This document shows positions 48,532 to 58,948 of a stretch of 64,000 bases of DNA, one piece after another. Under the pieces are notes generated by a model. That model was not told the origin of the DNA. It saw only the letters and a program-made list of their open reading frames with translations, and searched no databases. Location: NCBI RefSeq assembly GCF_019112545.1, contig NW_025064937.1:7656-71655 (forward strand), given 5' to 3'. The stretch's first letter is position 1; every line of letters begins with the position of its first letter. A program made the position numbers and the translations under genes. The DNA is from Guyanagaster necrorhizus. Its lineage: Eukaryota > Basidiomycota > Agaricomycetes > Agaricales > Physalacriaceae.

Positions 48532-50178
48532 AGGCTAGAGCTTTCGGCAAGCAAAATGTTAAATCTTTCTGTACTTAACAACCTACCTTCCATTCATTTT
48601 GTTCTGAGTAGTTCGAGACGCTCTCGCTTACTTTGCCATTCTTGAGCGCTCTATTCTGCGGGAATTCTTTCCGCAGTCATTGTATGTACAAAGTAGGCAC
48701 ATATACCTCGTCGTTTGACGTCGTGTTTCAACAGACCTTTTTATTTGTATCCATATTTTCCCTTCAAAATACTTGTTTCGATCTCAGTACATCATTTATG
48801 AAATCTGGTGCCCAGGCGTTGGACGACTGATGTCAAACTTTCTTATATTAACTGGTACTTCAGGCTAGCTCGAGCAGGTACCGGATGACTACGGATCTCG
48901 CCGCAAGCTCTGATATCGACACCCCGCACTACTGCACAAGGAACAACCAAAACCAACACAAATCTGTTGTCATAGATATCAAAACTGCTAGCCACTGCGG
49001 TAAGTCCACCGACGTCGGCTCGGACTTTGACGTTTGGGTCAACTTGATGCCCGCGAAATCCTGAGGTACTCACAGTCATCCCCTGGGCGGCTCATTCCGA
49101 TTCCCCGTAGGCCAGAAAAGCCCGTCTAATATCAGAATGTATCTCGGTGAGATATTTCGCTCCCTGTTTCTGCGGATGCTCCTCGCCTTCTCAACAAAAC
49201 AGAGAGTAGTTAATGTGCACTAGGACTCGTATCATCAGAAAATAAAGGGTGGTTGTTTAACCATGAAAACGACCGAGAACAGGCTCAGTGACTATTGTGA
49301 AATGTTTTTTTGGAAATTCAACCCGCGACGATGTCTACCTTAAACGGTGATACATTTTCCCCGGGCATTCAATGGCGGTACAGAACCCCGGGGGGTCCTT
49401 ATTAAGCTCTAAACTCAACTACAGTCACCCCCCTTATAACCCATAGCGCCGAATAATCTGAGGGAAATCCGCACTTTGGTAGACGGACCATGCTATGGGT
49501 TATGGGGGCTATGGGTTATGAGGGAGGCGACTGTACTGTCTCTCGTATCAAGGTTCGAGTCCATTGCGGCGTTAACGTTCCCAACTTTTCTCATTCCCCT
49601 CCGCTTGCAATCTTTATTCAGAGAGTTGTGCCGCGCCGAAAGAACCTGTTAGTCACGGTTAGAGATTCCACGTCTCGTTGAGGTAACGAGGACCACGGCT
49701 GTGATTGGTGGACCGTGAACCGTAAAGATAGATGGCCTTGTCGATGACGGCCGTCTTGTACCGTGACGTCGTCGACGAGGCACTGGATAGAGACGAGATA
49801 AGGGACTGATAGTACCAAAAATATCAGATTTTAATAAATTATGGAACTTGATGCACCTTTACGCTTACAGGTGTGCCAACAAAGGGGGGTTGAGGGTCCT
49901 ACGTTGCCTAAATCCAGCAATATTTGCCCGGCAAAAAAGAAACACTCCCCTCCTTGTGCCTTACTAAGGTTCAAAATAGGCAACGCAGCCGACCCCAGTT
50001 ATGCCTTACGTTACTTCTACATGGGGACGGCCCCCACGAAATTGATTTTTCAGTTTCCGTCATGGAAATCTCTCAGTCAGACTCCTGGCGCTAAATCGAT
50101 CTTTCGGGTTTCCTTGCTTCATTATTCGAACGAGAGGAAGAGGATTCTTCCAGACTGACATTAATTCTTCTGTATCCA
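48532..50178. other. Intergenic, with an imperfect inverted repeat
   Basis: No gene is supported apart from the hairpin-forming repeat at 49420-49535. Confidence 0.5.
49420..49535. repeat. Imperfect inverted repeat (28-bp arms) with internal duplication
   Basis: The left arm (49420-49447) begins TACAGTCACC and ends ATAACCCATAGC. The right arm (49508-49535) is its reverse complement with about four mismatches. Just before the right arm, GCTATGGGTTAT is duplicated at 49492-49503. The size and form suit a small MITE-like element or a structured RNA; no target duplication was identified. Confidence 0.55.
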
Positions 50179-50261
50179 GGCAGTTTGGTGCAGTGGTAGC
50201 GCTCGGGACCCATATCATTGTTCGAATCCCCGAAAGTCACTTGGTCGAACAAGTTGCTGCT
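50179..50261 (+). pseudogene. Initiator tRNA-Met-like sequence, probably degenerate
   Basis: It shares GCAGTGGTAGCGC, CCCATA and ACTTG...CAAGTTGCTGCT with the tRNA at 23851-23942. The acceptor 5' strand GGCAGTT pairs only partly with TGCTGCT, the T loop is one base short (GTCGAA) and the last anticodon-stem pair is mismatched. An intron-like insert follows CATA. A sequence-matched tRNA relic is the simplest reading. Confidence 0.6.
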
Positions 50262-50979
50262 AATAAAGTCATGTGTTTGTCACCATGTTTTTTATGCTCG
50301 CTGCCCCTTTTAATATTATTCAGGCTACTCTCAAGAATTAATGGTCTTCAATCGGAATCGATACACCTACATGTAATGCGATGACTTTGGTCCTCTGGGC
50401 AGTTGTCTCCCTTGGCGATGCGCCTCTCGCATCTGGGTTTTCATATGACATGGGTCACCTTTACCATTAGTAGCCTTGTAGCCCCATTATCTACTGATCC
50501 TTCCATATCTTGGATCTCTGTTACTGTTGCCCCTAGAGCTACCACCGAAAGTCAGTTCGATCTATGTACCTTCTCTCGAATGCTGAGGTTAAGTTCAACT
50601 TTTTATGCTGGGCCTGAACTATTTCCCTAGAAGAAAATTTTCAACCAGAATTGCAAGTGAACACACAACGCGAACTACAAGACTCGAACTTGCATCTCCC
50701 CAAGGTTCGCGACTTGACTAATTATTTATTGCTCCATTACAAAATCTCGATAACAGGTTACTTCATTCCACATGGACAGAAGAGCAATCAAAAAGTATAC
50801 CCCCTTGCATGGCGCTGTTACGAACCGTGAACTTTGAGGTTCAAACCCAGTCCCGAAGATATGCTTGGCCATTGCGCAAGCCAGTTGTTAAAAGGGGGGG
50901 CTCAAATATTCACCGAAACAAGATCAACACGACTGTAATTGTATTTTACATACATCTATAATACAAAACGACAATGTAA
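50262..50979. other. Intergenic, 3' side of the sulfur-amino-acid gene
   Basis: No gene is supported. A weak tRNA-T-arm-like stretch lies near 50665-50700 on the minus strand. Confidence 0.5.
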
Positions 50980-52384
50980 TTACTGACTCTTCTCTAATGC
51001 GTTAACAACATCCGTGATGAGGTCATCCCCATCCTCAATGCCCACACTCAGTCGTACCAACCCACCGGATATCCCGAGCTTCCGGCGCTGCTCCTCCGGC
51101 AATCCAGAATGTGTCATCCCAGCCGGATGCTCCGCGAGACTCTCCACACCACCAAGACTCTCAGCGAGCGTGAACAGCCTCAGCTGCTCAAAGAACCGGC
51201 CCGCCGCGGCGTAGCCACCATGAATCCTAATCGAAATCATGCCTCCATACGGGAAATCAAAAGCATCTGCCGAGGTATCTGTCGTCCTGCTGATCCACTT
51301 CTTCGCGTGAGCACTGACGCCTCTCCATGCGACAGCGTTTCGCTTGTGGGTAGCCAGACCGGGGTATATCACCTCCTCGACCTCTTCTCGCTGTTGAAGG
51401 ACCTTGGCCAACGCTAGCGCGTTCTCGCCGTGTGCGCGCATCCTCACGCCGAGGGTCTTGGCACCCCGTATAGCCAACCAGGAGTCGTACGCGCTCGGGA
51501 CAGCGCCCATGGCGTTTTGGAGGAATCGTAGTCGTTCGATGAGCTGGGTATGATGAGGGGGAACGATGACAGCACCCATGACGACGTCCGAGTGACCATT
51601 AATGTACTTTGTTAATGAATGAAGGACAAGGTCGGCTCCGAGGATAAGGGGAGACGAGTAGAAGGGGGAAAGGAATGTGTTGTCGACGAGAACTAGCGGT
51701 TTGGACGGATGCCGTCGGGCGATGGATACTATCGCTGGTATATCGACCACACGTAGTGTAGGATTCGTAGGTGTTTCAATCCATATCAGCTGCAGAGAGT
51801 GATGAGTATACATACCAGGACAAAAATAGACGAGTCGAACTTACCTTGGTATCATCTCTTATCGAACCATAAATCTCCTCCTCAGCCGCCTCTTCCAAAT
51901 CAACAAACGTCGTCTCAACGCCCTGGAGTTCTCCTGCTACACGCTTCAGGTATCTCCAAGTTCCGCCGTAAACGTCGTTCACGCTGAGGACGTGCCCGCC
52001 CTTGCCTATCGCTGCGAGTACTGCACCAGTCGCTGCACTTCCGCTGCCAAAAGCGAGGGCTGCACCTCCCCCAGCCTCCAAGCTTGCCAGGAGCTTTTCC
52101 AACGCATCTCGATTGGGATTTCCGGACCGGCTGTACTCGTATCCCTTGTGGACGCCAACTGAGGACTGGGCAAATGTCGTAGACAGGGATATAGGAGGAA
52201 TGACGGCGCCAGTGTTGGGATCTGGTTCAGAGCCGACGTGGATAGCCAGGGTGCTGAATCCGTCAGACTTTAATGGTGATTTCCAGGTTGCACGCTCCTG
52301 GTGGTCAATGCCATTGCTGTGGCTGTTGGTGTGCGCAGCGTGGCCGCTGCCGTCCGCATGATGATAATCCATTCCAACCGTCAT
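50980..52384 (-). CDS. Cystathionine gamma-lyase / gamma-synthase-family PLP enzyme
   Basis: Two exons, 51845-52384 and 50980-51789, joined over a 55-bp GT-AG intron in phase 0, give 449 residues. It is a Cys/Met-metabolism PLP-dependent enzyme of the transsulfuration pathway in the cytosol. Signatures in order: FSTLAIHVGSEPDPNTGAV, PPISLSTTFAQ, YEYSRSGNPNRDALEKLLA, ALAFGSGSAAT, YGGTWRYL, WIETPTNPTLRVVD, VDNTFLSPF, LHSLTKYINGHSDVVMGA (the Lys binds PLP), SLGGVESLAEHPAGMTHSG and RLSVGIED. These fit cystathionine gamma-lyase best; gamma-synthase or beta-lyase cannot be fully excluded. The His/Gly-rich N-terminal about 30 residues are non-conserved. The gene looks intact and CpG-rich, so it is probably a functional host gene. 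No regulator is evident. Confidence 0.9.
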
Positions 52385-53769
52385 GTTGGTCGTGGGGGTT
52401 GGTCTAGTAGTGTCTTGCTAACAAGAGGTCCATCGCTGTTGCTTTTATTGCATGGATTCGCAATTATTCGTCATCCTTCCTACCGTGCTGAGTCAGCCGG
52501 TGACTCAGTTTCGTTTCAGGGTTCGTCATCCCCGACATGGATTGCGAGAGCGCCGGTGGCCGCTTAGTAATGAAACCGGGGTTTATTTAAGAAGGCCTAG
52601 GGTTAGGGTTTAAGATATTGGGCACTATCTTCGGTCATAGCGATCTACGAAGACCGAGCTTCATTCTGTATCTTGGTCAGGTCGATGGCCTGTTGAAATC
52701 GGTCACATTTCCGGGTCGCAAAATTCTGTGGAACAACATTAGCTTACAATTGACATTAGCAGACTTCACAAGACAAAGCTAACAGCCATGGAGGAGTGCG
52801 TTTCAGCCCGTAAAAAAGAAAACGGCAAAATGTTAGCGAAGCCTTTCTAGGCCCTAGCAAAACTTCCTCCCCCTATGGAACAGTGGAATTAATGTACCTT
52901 TTCATTGTACAGTGCTCAGACCAAAGGTGCAAAAACTGAAGTAGAAAACGAAACCTTTCAAGGTCCCATTTTGGACTATCGAATACGCATCAGCCTTTGC
53001 AATGAATATGATTAATAGTCGTGCCTACCACCAGAGACTGGGGAATTCTCAGTCTGCACAGCTTCAGGTTGGTTCAAATCTAAAATTAGAGTGTAAGTAT
53101 ATGTAGGGGCTAAGTTGGGGAATCAAAAGTACTACCTTTTGAGTATGTAGACTGACTACGTTTCAGTGGACCACTTGCAGTATGTTATGTCTCAGCAAAG
53201 ACGTGAAAGAGTGGAACCATGGCGCGATGAAGGCATAATGAGACCAAACTTAAACCTCTTAGGTGCGGCTGGGGAAAAAAGAAAAAACAAAGACGGGAAC
53301 GCGTTATTCTTTTTCGGTGGGGACGGAAGCAAAGTCAAATAATCCTAGATTGAAACTCGGCTAAGTCGGCACTTCGCAGCATTGATGCCGTTCCGATTTG
53401 CGCACCATGGGGGCCCATCCCTTGAATCTGAAACCGCGATTGGGTGGGCGCGTAACATGAACAGTGCAGCTGCATTTCTATCTTTTTACCACCGGCATAT
53501 GCACCTCGCCCTTTAACATTCTCTTCACCCTTCTCCACGTATCGTTGTATTCAATTTATTGTTTGCAGGCTTGTTCTTTCACAACGCGCTCTTCTTCGGA
53601 ACTGGCTGGACTTGCATAATCAGCCTATATAAACCGTCGAGCATGCACTTCTCGATCTGGATTCAAATGCCAGTACCGTACCGATGGGGCTGGAGTAACT
53701 CTGTTTCCTTTTGTGGTAGTTTCCCCGTTACTGGGTTGCTCATATTCAGTGATGGGGAGAAGTCCTGAG
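52385..53769. other. Intergenic: promoter side of the PLP enzyme and flank of the ATPase pseudogene
   Basis: No gene is supported. It should hold the promoter of the divergent PLP-enzyme gene near 52400-52600. Confidence 0.5.
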
Positions 53770-56357
53770 GTGCACATTTCACGAGCGTAGCAACGGGCAA
53801 CCATAATGGAGTCATTCCGGGGGTGAGCCAGCGGTATGTAATACACAACGTCCGGAGTCCATTGTTAGCAAACATCTCCATGTCCTTGCTCATCTGTTCT
53901 TTCAGCACGGGTCATGGTCTTGTGCAAGGCGTGCGTAAATACCATTATCTCCCCCCTTGCAGTAAAGGATCAACCGTCCATCTGGACATCGGAAAATCGT
54001 ACTCATTCGTTTCCTCGTGCTGTTGAACTCGAGGACGTTTAAAAGCGTGTACTTCTCCGGCTGGCCCATGACTTGTATGTCAAAAGTATCCTTCGATTTC
54101 TTGACCAAGGTGAACCCAACACCTCGCGCGGAGGCCACCAACGCGGCCCCGTCCTGCGATTCAGCCTTGTAATCCAAGTGACACTGTAATTCCTGGGGCT
54201 CGGGTTTGTGACCGTTTGTCGGAAAGGGCTGTGTGACACAAAGCGAGCGCTCGGACGAAGGCGATGAGGTGACCCAGTTCCGTTATTCAGACGAACGGTC
54301 CGCCAAATGCTGCGCGAGTTTAGGTGACACCAGAGCCAGCTTTTCCGGCTGAAGGTACCGGTTCTTAAAGGTGCGTTCCATAACACTCAGCATTTGCTGC
54401 TTGATCGCTGTGAGTTTCTCCGTCAAGTCACGGGGATCAAGAGAGTCTGCATTGCCTTCTCGGATTGCAGCACCACGCTGCGCCTCCGTCACACCCTCTC
54501 CATATGCGATACCATGGACCGAGCACGTCTAGAATTTCATGACGTTTTGCGTGCGCGAACCAGTCTTGTCGGAAAACACATACTCGATCTGCCCCAAGTC
54601 ATCGGAGATGTTCCATGTTTTAGGAACGCAAGGTGTGTTGTAAGGTTGGTAATACATATCCACGTCCTGGGAAATGAAGTAGGCCTGTATAGTCTTGGCG
54701 ATTTCGGTAAAAATATACAATGATATAGGTACAATGTTTTGGAAAGCGATGAGACATGACCTTCATGGGGCATAATGAACTGTCATCCATGAAAGAAAAC
54801 GATGAATACATACACAAATGTTATTATGGCGTTAAAGATTGACGAGTCTGTCGCCTCCGAATCAATTTCGAAAAACTCTGTGCTGGTGCCTGTTTGCGCA
54901 TCCTGTACGCCATTGAAAATAACCGCAATGGTGCACATGAATACTACCGACGTTGACGATAACGTTAAAATTGGTCTCCTTCTCTATTTCGGAACGTTTC
55001 GATGGCGTAGAACTTCCGTTCACAATGATCTTGGTATCTGCGCCTGTAAAAATGACCTGCCCAATGATCCAAGTCGTATTACGGATTGCACATCCACGAA
55101 GGAGCATTTCATTGATCATGACCGACTCTTGCCTCTTTTCGCCCGTGACAGTATCCTTGTGGCGAAGAACACCATGGTAAAGATAGACGTTCTGGTGTGG
55201 TGGTTCTGAGTCAAGATAAAATGACGACCGCTCGATATTGTCTTCAGAGGCGATAGACGAAGTGGCTTTGATGGATTTTCGAGGTTTTAGACTAGTTTAA
55301 CCGCCCAAGTTCTTTGTCTCCAAATAACACATGCCATCAGGATCTGATGTCGAGAGAACGACAATGTCAACAGGAATCTGGTCGTTCTCCCGTAGGAGAA
55401 CAATGTCTCCAATTATTTGAAAGGATGCTGGGTATCAATCCACCGCGGGAAGTTACTAAAAGCGTACGCAAACTTCGTGACTAAGAGGCTAACGAAGCTG
55501 GCCATAGCGTTCGTGTCATGCTCAGCAAAACCAGCGATACCTCCACCGTCCTTTCGCATGACGATCCGTCCACCACGAGTTTTGATCTTGATCATGCACG
55601 CTCAAGTTCTGATCTGCAGTTGGATGATATTCAGAGCATCGATTCCTATAGTTACCCTCCGGACGTATCATCGCTTTCTGATACATCAACGCAGCGTAAT
55701 TTAAATCCGGAAATTCAAGCGGACTGATGGCTCCCAATCTACGCTAGGCGTAATTGATTGGAAGCGGTGAAATGGAGGTTCTGCCTGTTGGGACAGCGTC
55801 GGGGGTCCGCTGGTTGGTTGACATTACGCCACGAGCCTAATTTTGTTGCCGCCAACGTCTTCACCTCTTCGTCGAGAGTCGCACGGCGATAGTCTTCTAC
55901 AGCATCTTTGATGTCAGTGACGGTGAGAATAAATACAAGGGGTAGGACCGAGATGGCGCCCGATGCTGCGTCAAACACGGAGGAAGCTGCGGAGCATCGT
56001 TAGTGGTGTAGAGCATAAAAATGCGAACACGAGCGCTGACGTTGAATCACGACGAGGGTAAGGGAAAATAGGTTTGCTACCCAGAATAAACAGGCAAACG
56101 CGACAAAGAGGCATAGAAAGTACAATAACATACCGCCTAAATTGCTCGTATAAATTGGTAGTCCGGACCTTGTTTCTCTCATAGCGAACAATAGGTTTCC
56201 CGCTAACATCGACTTCCAGGACTCCCAAAGGATAATTTACATAGACATTCCTCGGCTCGCCAGAAGGTTCGAAGGCATAGTTCTGGATCAATAGTCTCGT
56301 CGTTATCTTCGTCGTATATTCGGATTCTCGCTGATTAGAACGCCGGAAGAAAGACAT
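53770..56357 (-). pseudogene. P4-type ATPase (phospholipid flippase) pseudogene with internal inversion
   Basis: It starts MSFFRRSNQRESEYTTK at 56357. Introns near 56190 and 56020 precede [20 protein letters not shown] and [12 protein letters not shown]. At about 55795 the frame meets a segment in reverse orientation (55413-55795); beyond it the minus frame resumes with [11 protein letters not shown]. The GETNLK glutamate is a stop, as in copy 1. It continues through INEMLLRGCAIRNTTWIIG and FTGADTKI, a one-base insertion at FNVIVN, the M4 region, and IAKTIQAYFISQDVDMYY. The phosphorylation motif is degraded to SDKTGSRTQN (normal DKTGTLTQN), followed by HGIAYGEGVTEAQRGA. The N-domain keeps VLEFNSTRKRMSTIFR and ILYCKGGDNGIYARL, with an in-frame stop soon after. 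Homology ends after MFANNGLRTLCITYRWL, so the P-domain hinge and the last helices are missing. Confidence 0.85.
55413..55795 (+). other. Inverted segment inside the ATPase pseudogene
   Basis: It reads in plus orientation with [34 protein letters not shown] and [10 protein letters not shown], collinear with 17172-17530 of copy 1. The surrounding pseudogene is on the minus strand. Both edges fall at the expected neighbouring codons (NQPADPR on one side, GDIVLL on the other). Confidence 0.85.
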
Positions 56358-56718
56358 ACGGTGGCCTCCGTGAGGCGATTTGCCAAGGTTTGACGCAAAT
56401 TTTGGGTCAGCATTACCTGTGTATGTACTCTCGCTGGTACACCGAGAACGAGCACGGAAAATGAGGGCGAATAGAAGAAAATGAGGGTCCTAAACGAAGG
56501 TAAAAAGGGAAAGCAATGTACAGACGGCACTGGTCGCAGTGGTTGTTATTTCCGGTGCTGAATCATCATCGGCCATTGAGTTCTGCGACGACCAAGTAAA
56601 TCTTAGAATTATTTCTCCACGACGAAATCTTGGGACGCAATCTTGGGACATGAAAGACGCAAGTTGTATTATTTGTAACCTATATACTGATTCAATGTCC
56701 AAAATGCAACAGTGGTGT

Positions 56719-58002
56719 CTAGATAGTTGCAAACATACGATTGTAACTTAGGTATTGTCCGGAGACTGTCAACAACCCACGCCTTTTAACTTGTTCAAAG
56801 AAAGCAGCATATTTAAGCGCCAATCTGTCCAGCTTCCACTTGGATGTCTCTACTCCTTCTCCACCCCACTCCTCCTGCGTTGTGTTGAACACGAGCTCAA
56901 CCTTGCTCAATTCCATCTTCGATAGAACTGCATCGAGCTGTTTCCACTTTCCCGGACTCCCGGGTATGCCAATCAGGCCAGAATCCATCTTCAGTAGAAT
57001 TGCATCGAGCTGTTTCCACTGATACGGACTCCAAGATATGCTAATCAGGCCGTACTCCAATTTGACCTCCTTTAAGCACCCCCCTTGAGCTTTTTGTAGC
57101 AGGTGTATGAGCCAATCTGTTAGCTCATCGTAGTATTTGCATGCATCCACCGGATGCCAGAGCCGGAGGGGGATCATAGACAAATGAAGCCTGGTAACAT
57201 TTTGGATATGCAGAATGGGTCTGTTTGGTAGGAAGGCTCCCACTAGCAATAACTCATCCAGGTGTGTGTAAGGAATCACATCGTATTGTGGGATGTTCTC
57301 CACCGGGGGGTAAATTGGGTAGGTAAGCCGTCGAATACGAGGTGGGATGGAAAGGAGCGGGAGGAGGTACTTGATGGTATTCTTGCTCGATCGGCTGCAG
57401 ATATGGGTAATCACTAATTCCTCAAGGTCAAGAGAAACTTCAGATGATGAGGATGTCTCTTCAACAATGTCTACGTGGTGTAGTGCTAGCTTGTTTAATT
57501 TGTGGAAGCCGCCGAGGAAGGTGCCAAGGTTCGTCACCGAACAGTATTTCATTTTCAATTCCTTGACTTGAGGACAGATGATATTAATGCCGACTAGTTT
57601 CACCTGGACAAGATGCAAGGATGTCAAATTCTTCATCATTGCAAAGACGATAGGCAGCTGTGGTTCAGAGGCGACCCATGTACTAGAGGGGGGATTGGAC
57701 CAGTCGAGATTTTCGCTCAAGGTAAGAGTCCTTACAAGTGGCGCCACATTTTGGCACTTCCTCGAGAAAATTTCGCAGCGATTGAACAACCGATTTGGGA
57801 GGAAATCGAAGTGTATGGTGTGGAATTGGTGATAGCGGCTGCGGCAGAGAAGTTGGCGTGAGGACAATGCACAAGCTGTGAGAGAGGGAACATCATCGGA
57901 AAGAATGTCAACTATTAGATCCATGAGTTCTGGCGGTAATCTAGGTGTCGAAACTGCATGTTGCAGGATAGGTTGCAAGGTAATCATGGTGGTCATGGAC
58001 AA
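56719..58002 (-). CDS. F-box/LRR-like protein, 427 aa, intact frame
   Basis: A single uninterrupted frame with no intron. Residues about 20-60 form an F-box-like start (LPPELMDLIVDILSD, then ALSSRQLLCRSRYHQFHTI). The remainder is leucine-rich with loosely repeated strands (LTSLHLVQVKLVGINII, LNKLALHHVDIVEE, NVTRLHLSMIPL), as in Agaricomycete F-box/LRR proteins, which recruit substrates to SCF ubiquitin ligases. A 72-bp in-frame tandem duplication (56912-57055) repeats WKQLDAVLSKM/WKQLDAILLKM. The start MSMTTM at 58002 is the first Met; the Met at residue 3 is possible. It lies 361 bp upstream of the ATPase pseudogene, the same order as in the two palindromic copies. It keeps CpG and looks like the best-preserved member. 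Confidence 0.75.
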   Translation of the reverse strand: MSMTTMITLQPILQHAVSTPRLPPELMDLIVDILSDDVPSLTACALSSRQLLCRSRYHQFHTIHFDFLPNRLFNRCEIFSRKCQNVAPLVRTLTLSENLDWSNPPSSTWVASEPQLPIVFAMMKNLTSLHLVQVKLVGINIICPQVKELKMKYCSVTNLGTFLGGFHKLNKLALHHVDIVEETSSSSEVSLDLEELVITHICSRSSKNTIKYLLPLLSIPPRIRRLTYPIYPPVENIPQYDVIPYTHLDELLLVGAFLPNRPILHIQNVTRLHLSMIPLRLWHPVDACKYYDELTDWLIHLLQKAQGGCLKEVKLEYGLISISWSPYQWKQLDAILLKMDSGLIGIPGSPGKWKQLDAVLSKMELSKVELVFNTTQEEWGGEGVETSKWKLDRLALKYAAFFEQVKRRGLLTVSGQYLSYNRMFATI

Positions 58003-58312
58003 AGTTTGGGGCAGGCAGGGGCTTTGAGGTCCATCTTTATAAATACCATGACTGTGACTTATGAGACAAAATTTTCATGTGATTAAGTGCGTTCCAGACA
58101 TCTGAAAGTTTGACATTTGATTGATCAAAATTCAGAACATTCATGTCCACTCTGGTATACATTGGTAATAGTAGTAGCACATTTCACATCTATTGAGCCT
58201 CACAAGAAGGTATTGGAACACCTTGTAGTCAATGATAGGTGAATGGATGGATTGATTCATCTAGCTGTGGAAGGGGCACTCTATGTCTATGCTTCCCCTA
58301 AACAGACACATG

Positions 58313-58803
58313 CTACAATCTGAATCTGCCTCCACCTTCTCCTATCTGTGCTCCCATGTACCCCCTATTGCAAGATGACACCCCTACTGCATGGTGACAC
58401 TCCAGTGCCTCTCTGCCACCCAATGGACCCTCTCCCTTGATGTGCTGGGCAACTGTACCAGGTAGAAACTGGAGCTCGCTAGAACGATATGCCCCTCCAT
58501 AACCAGCTACCACACTGCTTCCTTCCCAGGTCCTTCCCCCAGGTCCCCAGCGTGCATTATATGCAGGATTCGTCATCTCCACCAACCTTGAGAATACACG
58601 CTTGAACGCAAACTGTTCATCTTTGCCTGCAAATAACAGTCAAGTACCAATCGTCCGGAAGGAAGGAAGATAAACATACCACAGAAGATGGATAGAGTTT
58701 CCAGTGGCGCTCGAGTTTCTTCCCGCTCACTGGCATCTGAGTGGCGGTATGAGATCACATTTGGACGATACTTCTCCAGGCTGACAGACTCTGCCAACAT
58801 CAC
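58313..58803 (-). CDS. Hypothetical protein, two exons (possibly a C-terminal remnant)
   Basis: Exon 58680-58803 joins 58313-58626 over a 53-bp GT-AG intron (58627-58679). The product has MLAESVSLEKYRPNVISYRH, ETRAPLETLSIFCG, KDEQFAFKRVFSRLVEMTNP and a glycine-rich tail. The frame stays open upstream of the first Met to about 58845, so the true start may be in a lost or unrecognised exon. The last third is CpG-poor and may be recruited repeat DNA. The family is not recognised. Confidence 0.4.
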
Positions 58804-58948
58804 GTCCGTATTGTCTGTCCCGCGATCAACGTCAATTTGGAGACCGTCTTAACGGTCTTTCTTAGAGAATGTGGCGCTTTCGATATCGCTGCAGTATTTA
58901 GAAATCTAGCAAATTGCGGTCAGACCGACGTCCGATGTGAATGCGGGT

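Noticed and set aside
49540..49575. AAGGTTCGAGTCC box-B-like sequence
   Set aside because: No box A at proper spacing and no paired stems; isolated match.
50665..50700. Possible tRNA T-arm (AGTTCGAGTCTTG) on the minus strand
   Set aside because: No matching acceptor, D or anticodon arm could be built.
52600..52620. TAGGGTTAGGG, telomere-like
   Set aside because: Only two repeat units; chance or a transcription-factor site is as likely, and genes continue on both sides.
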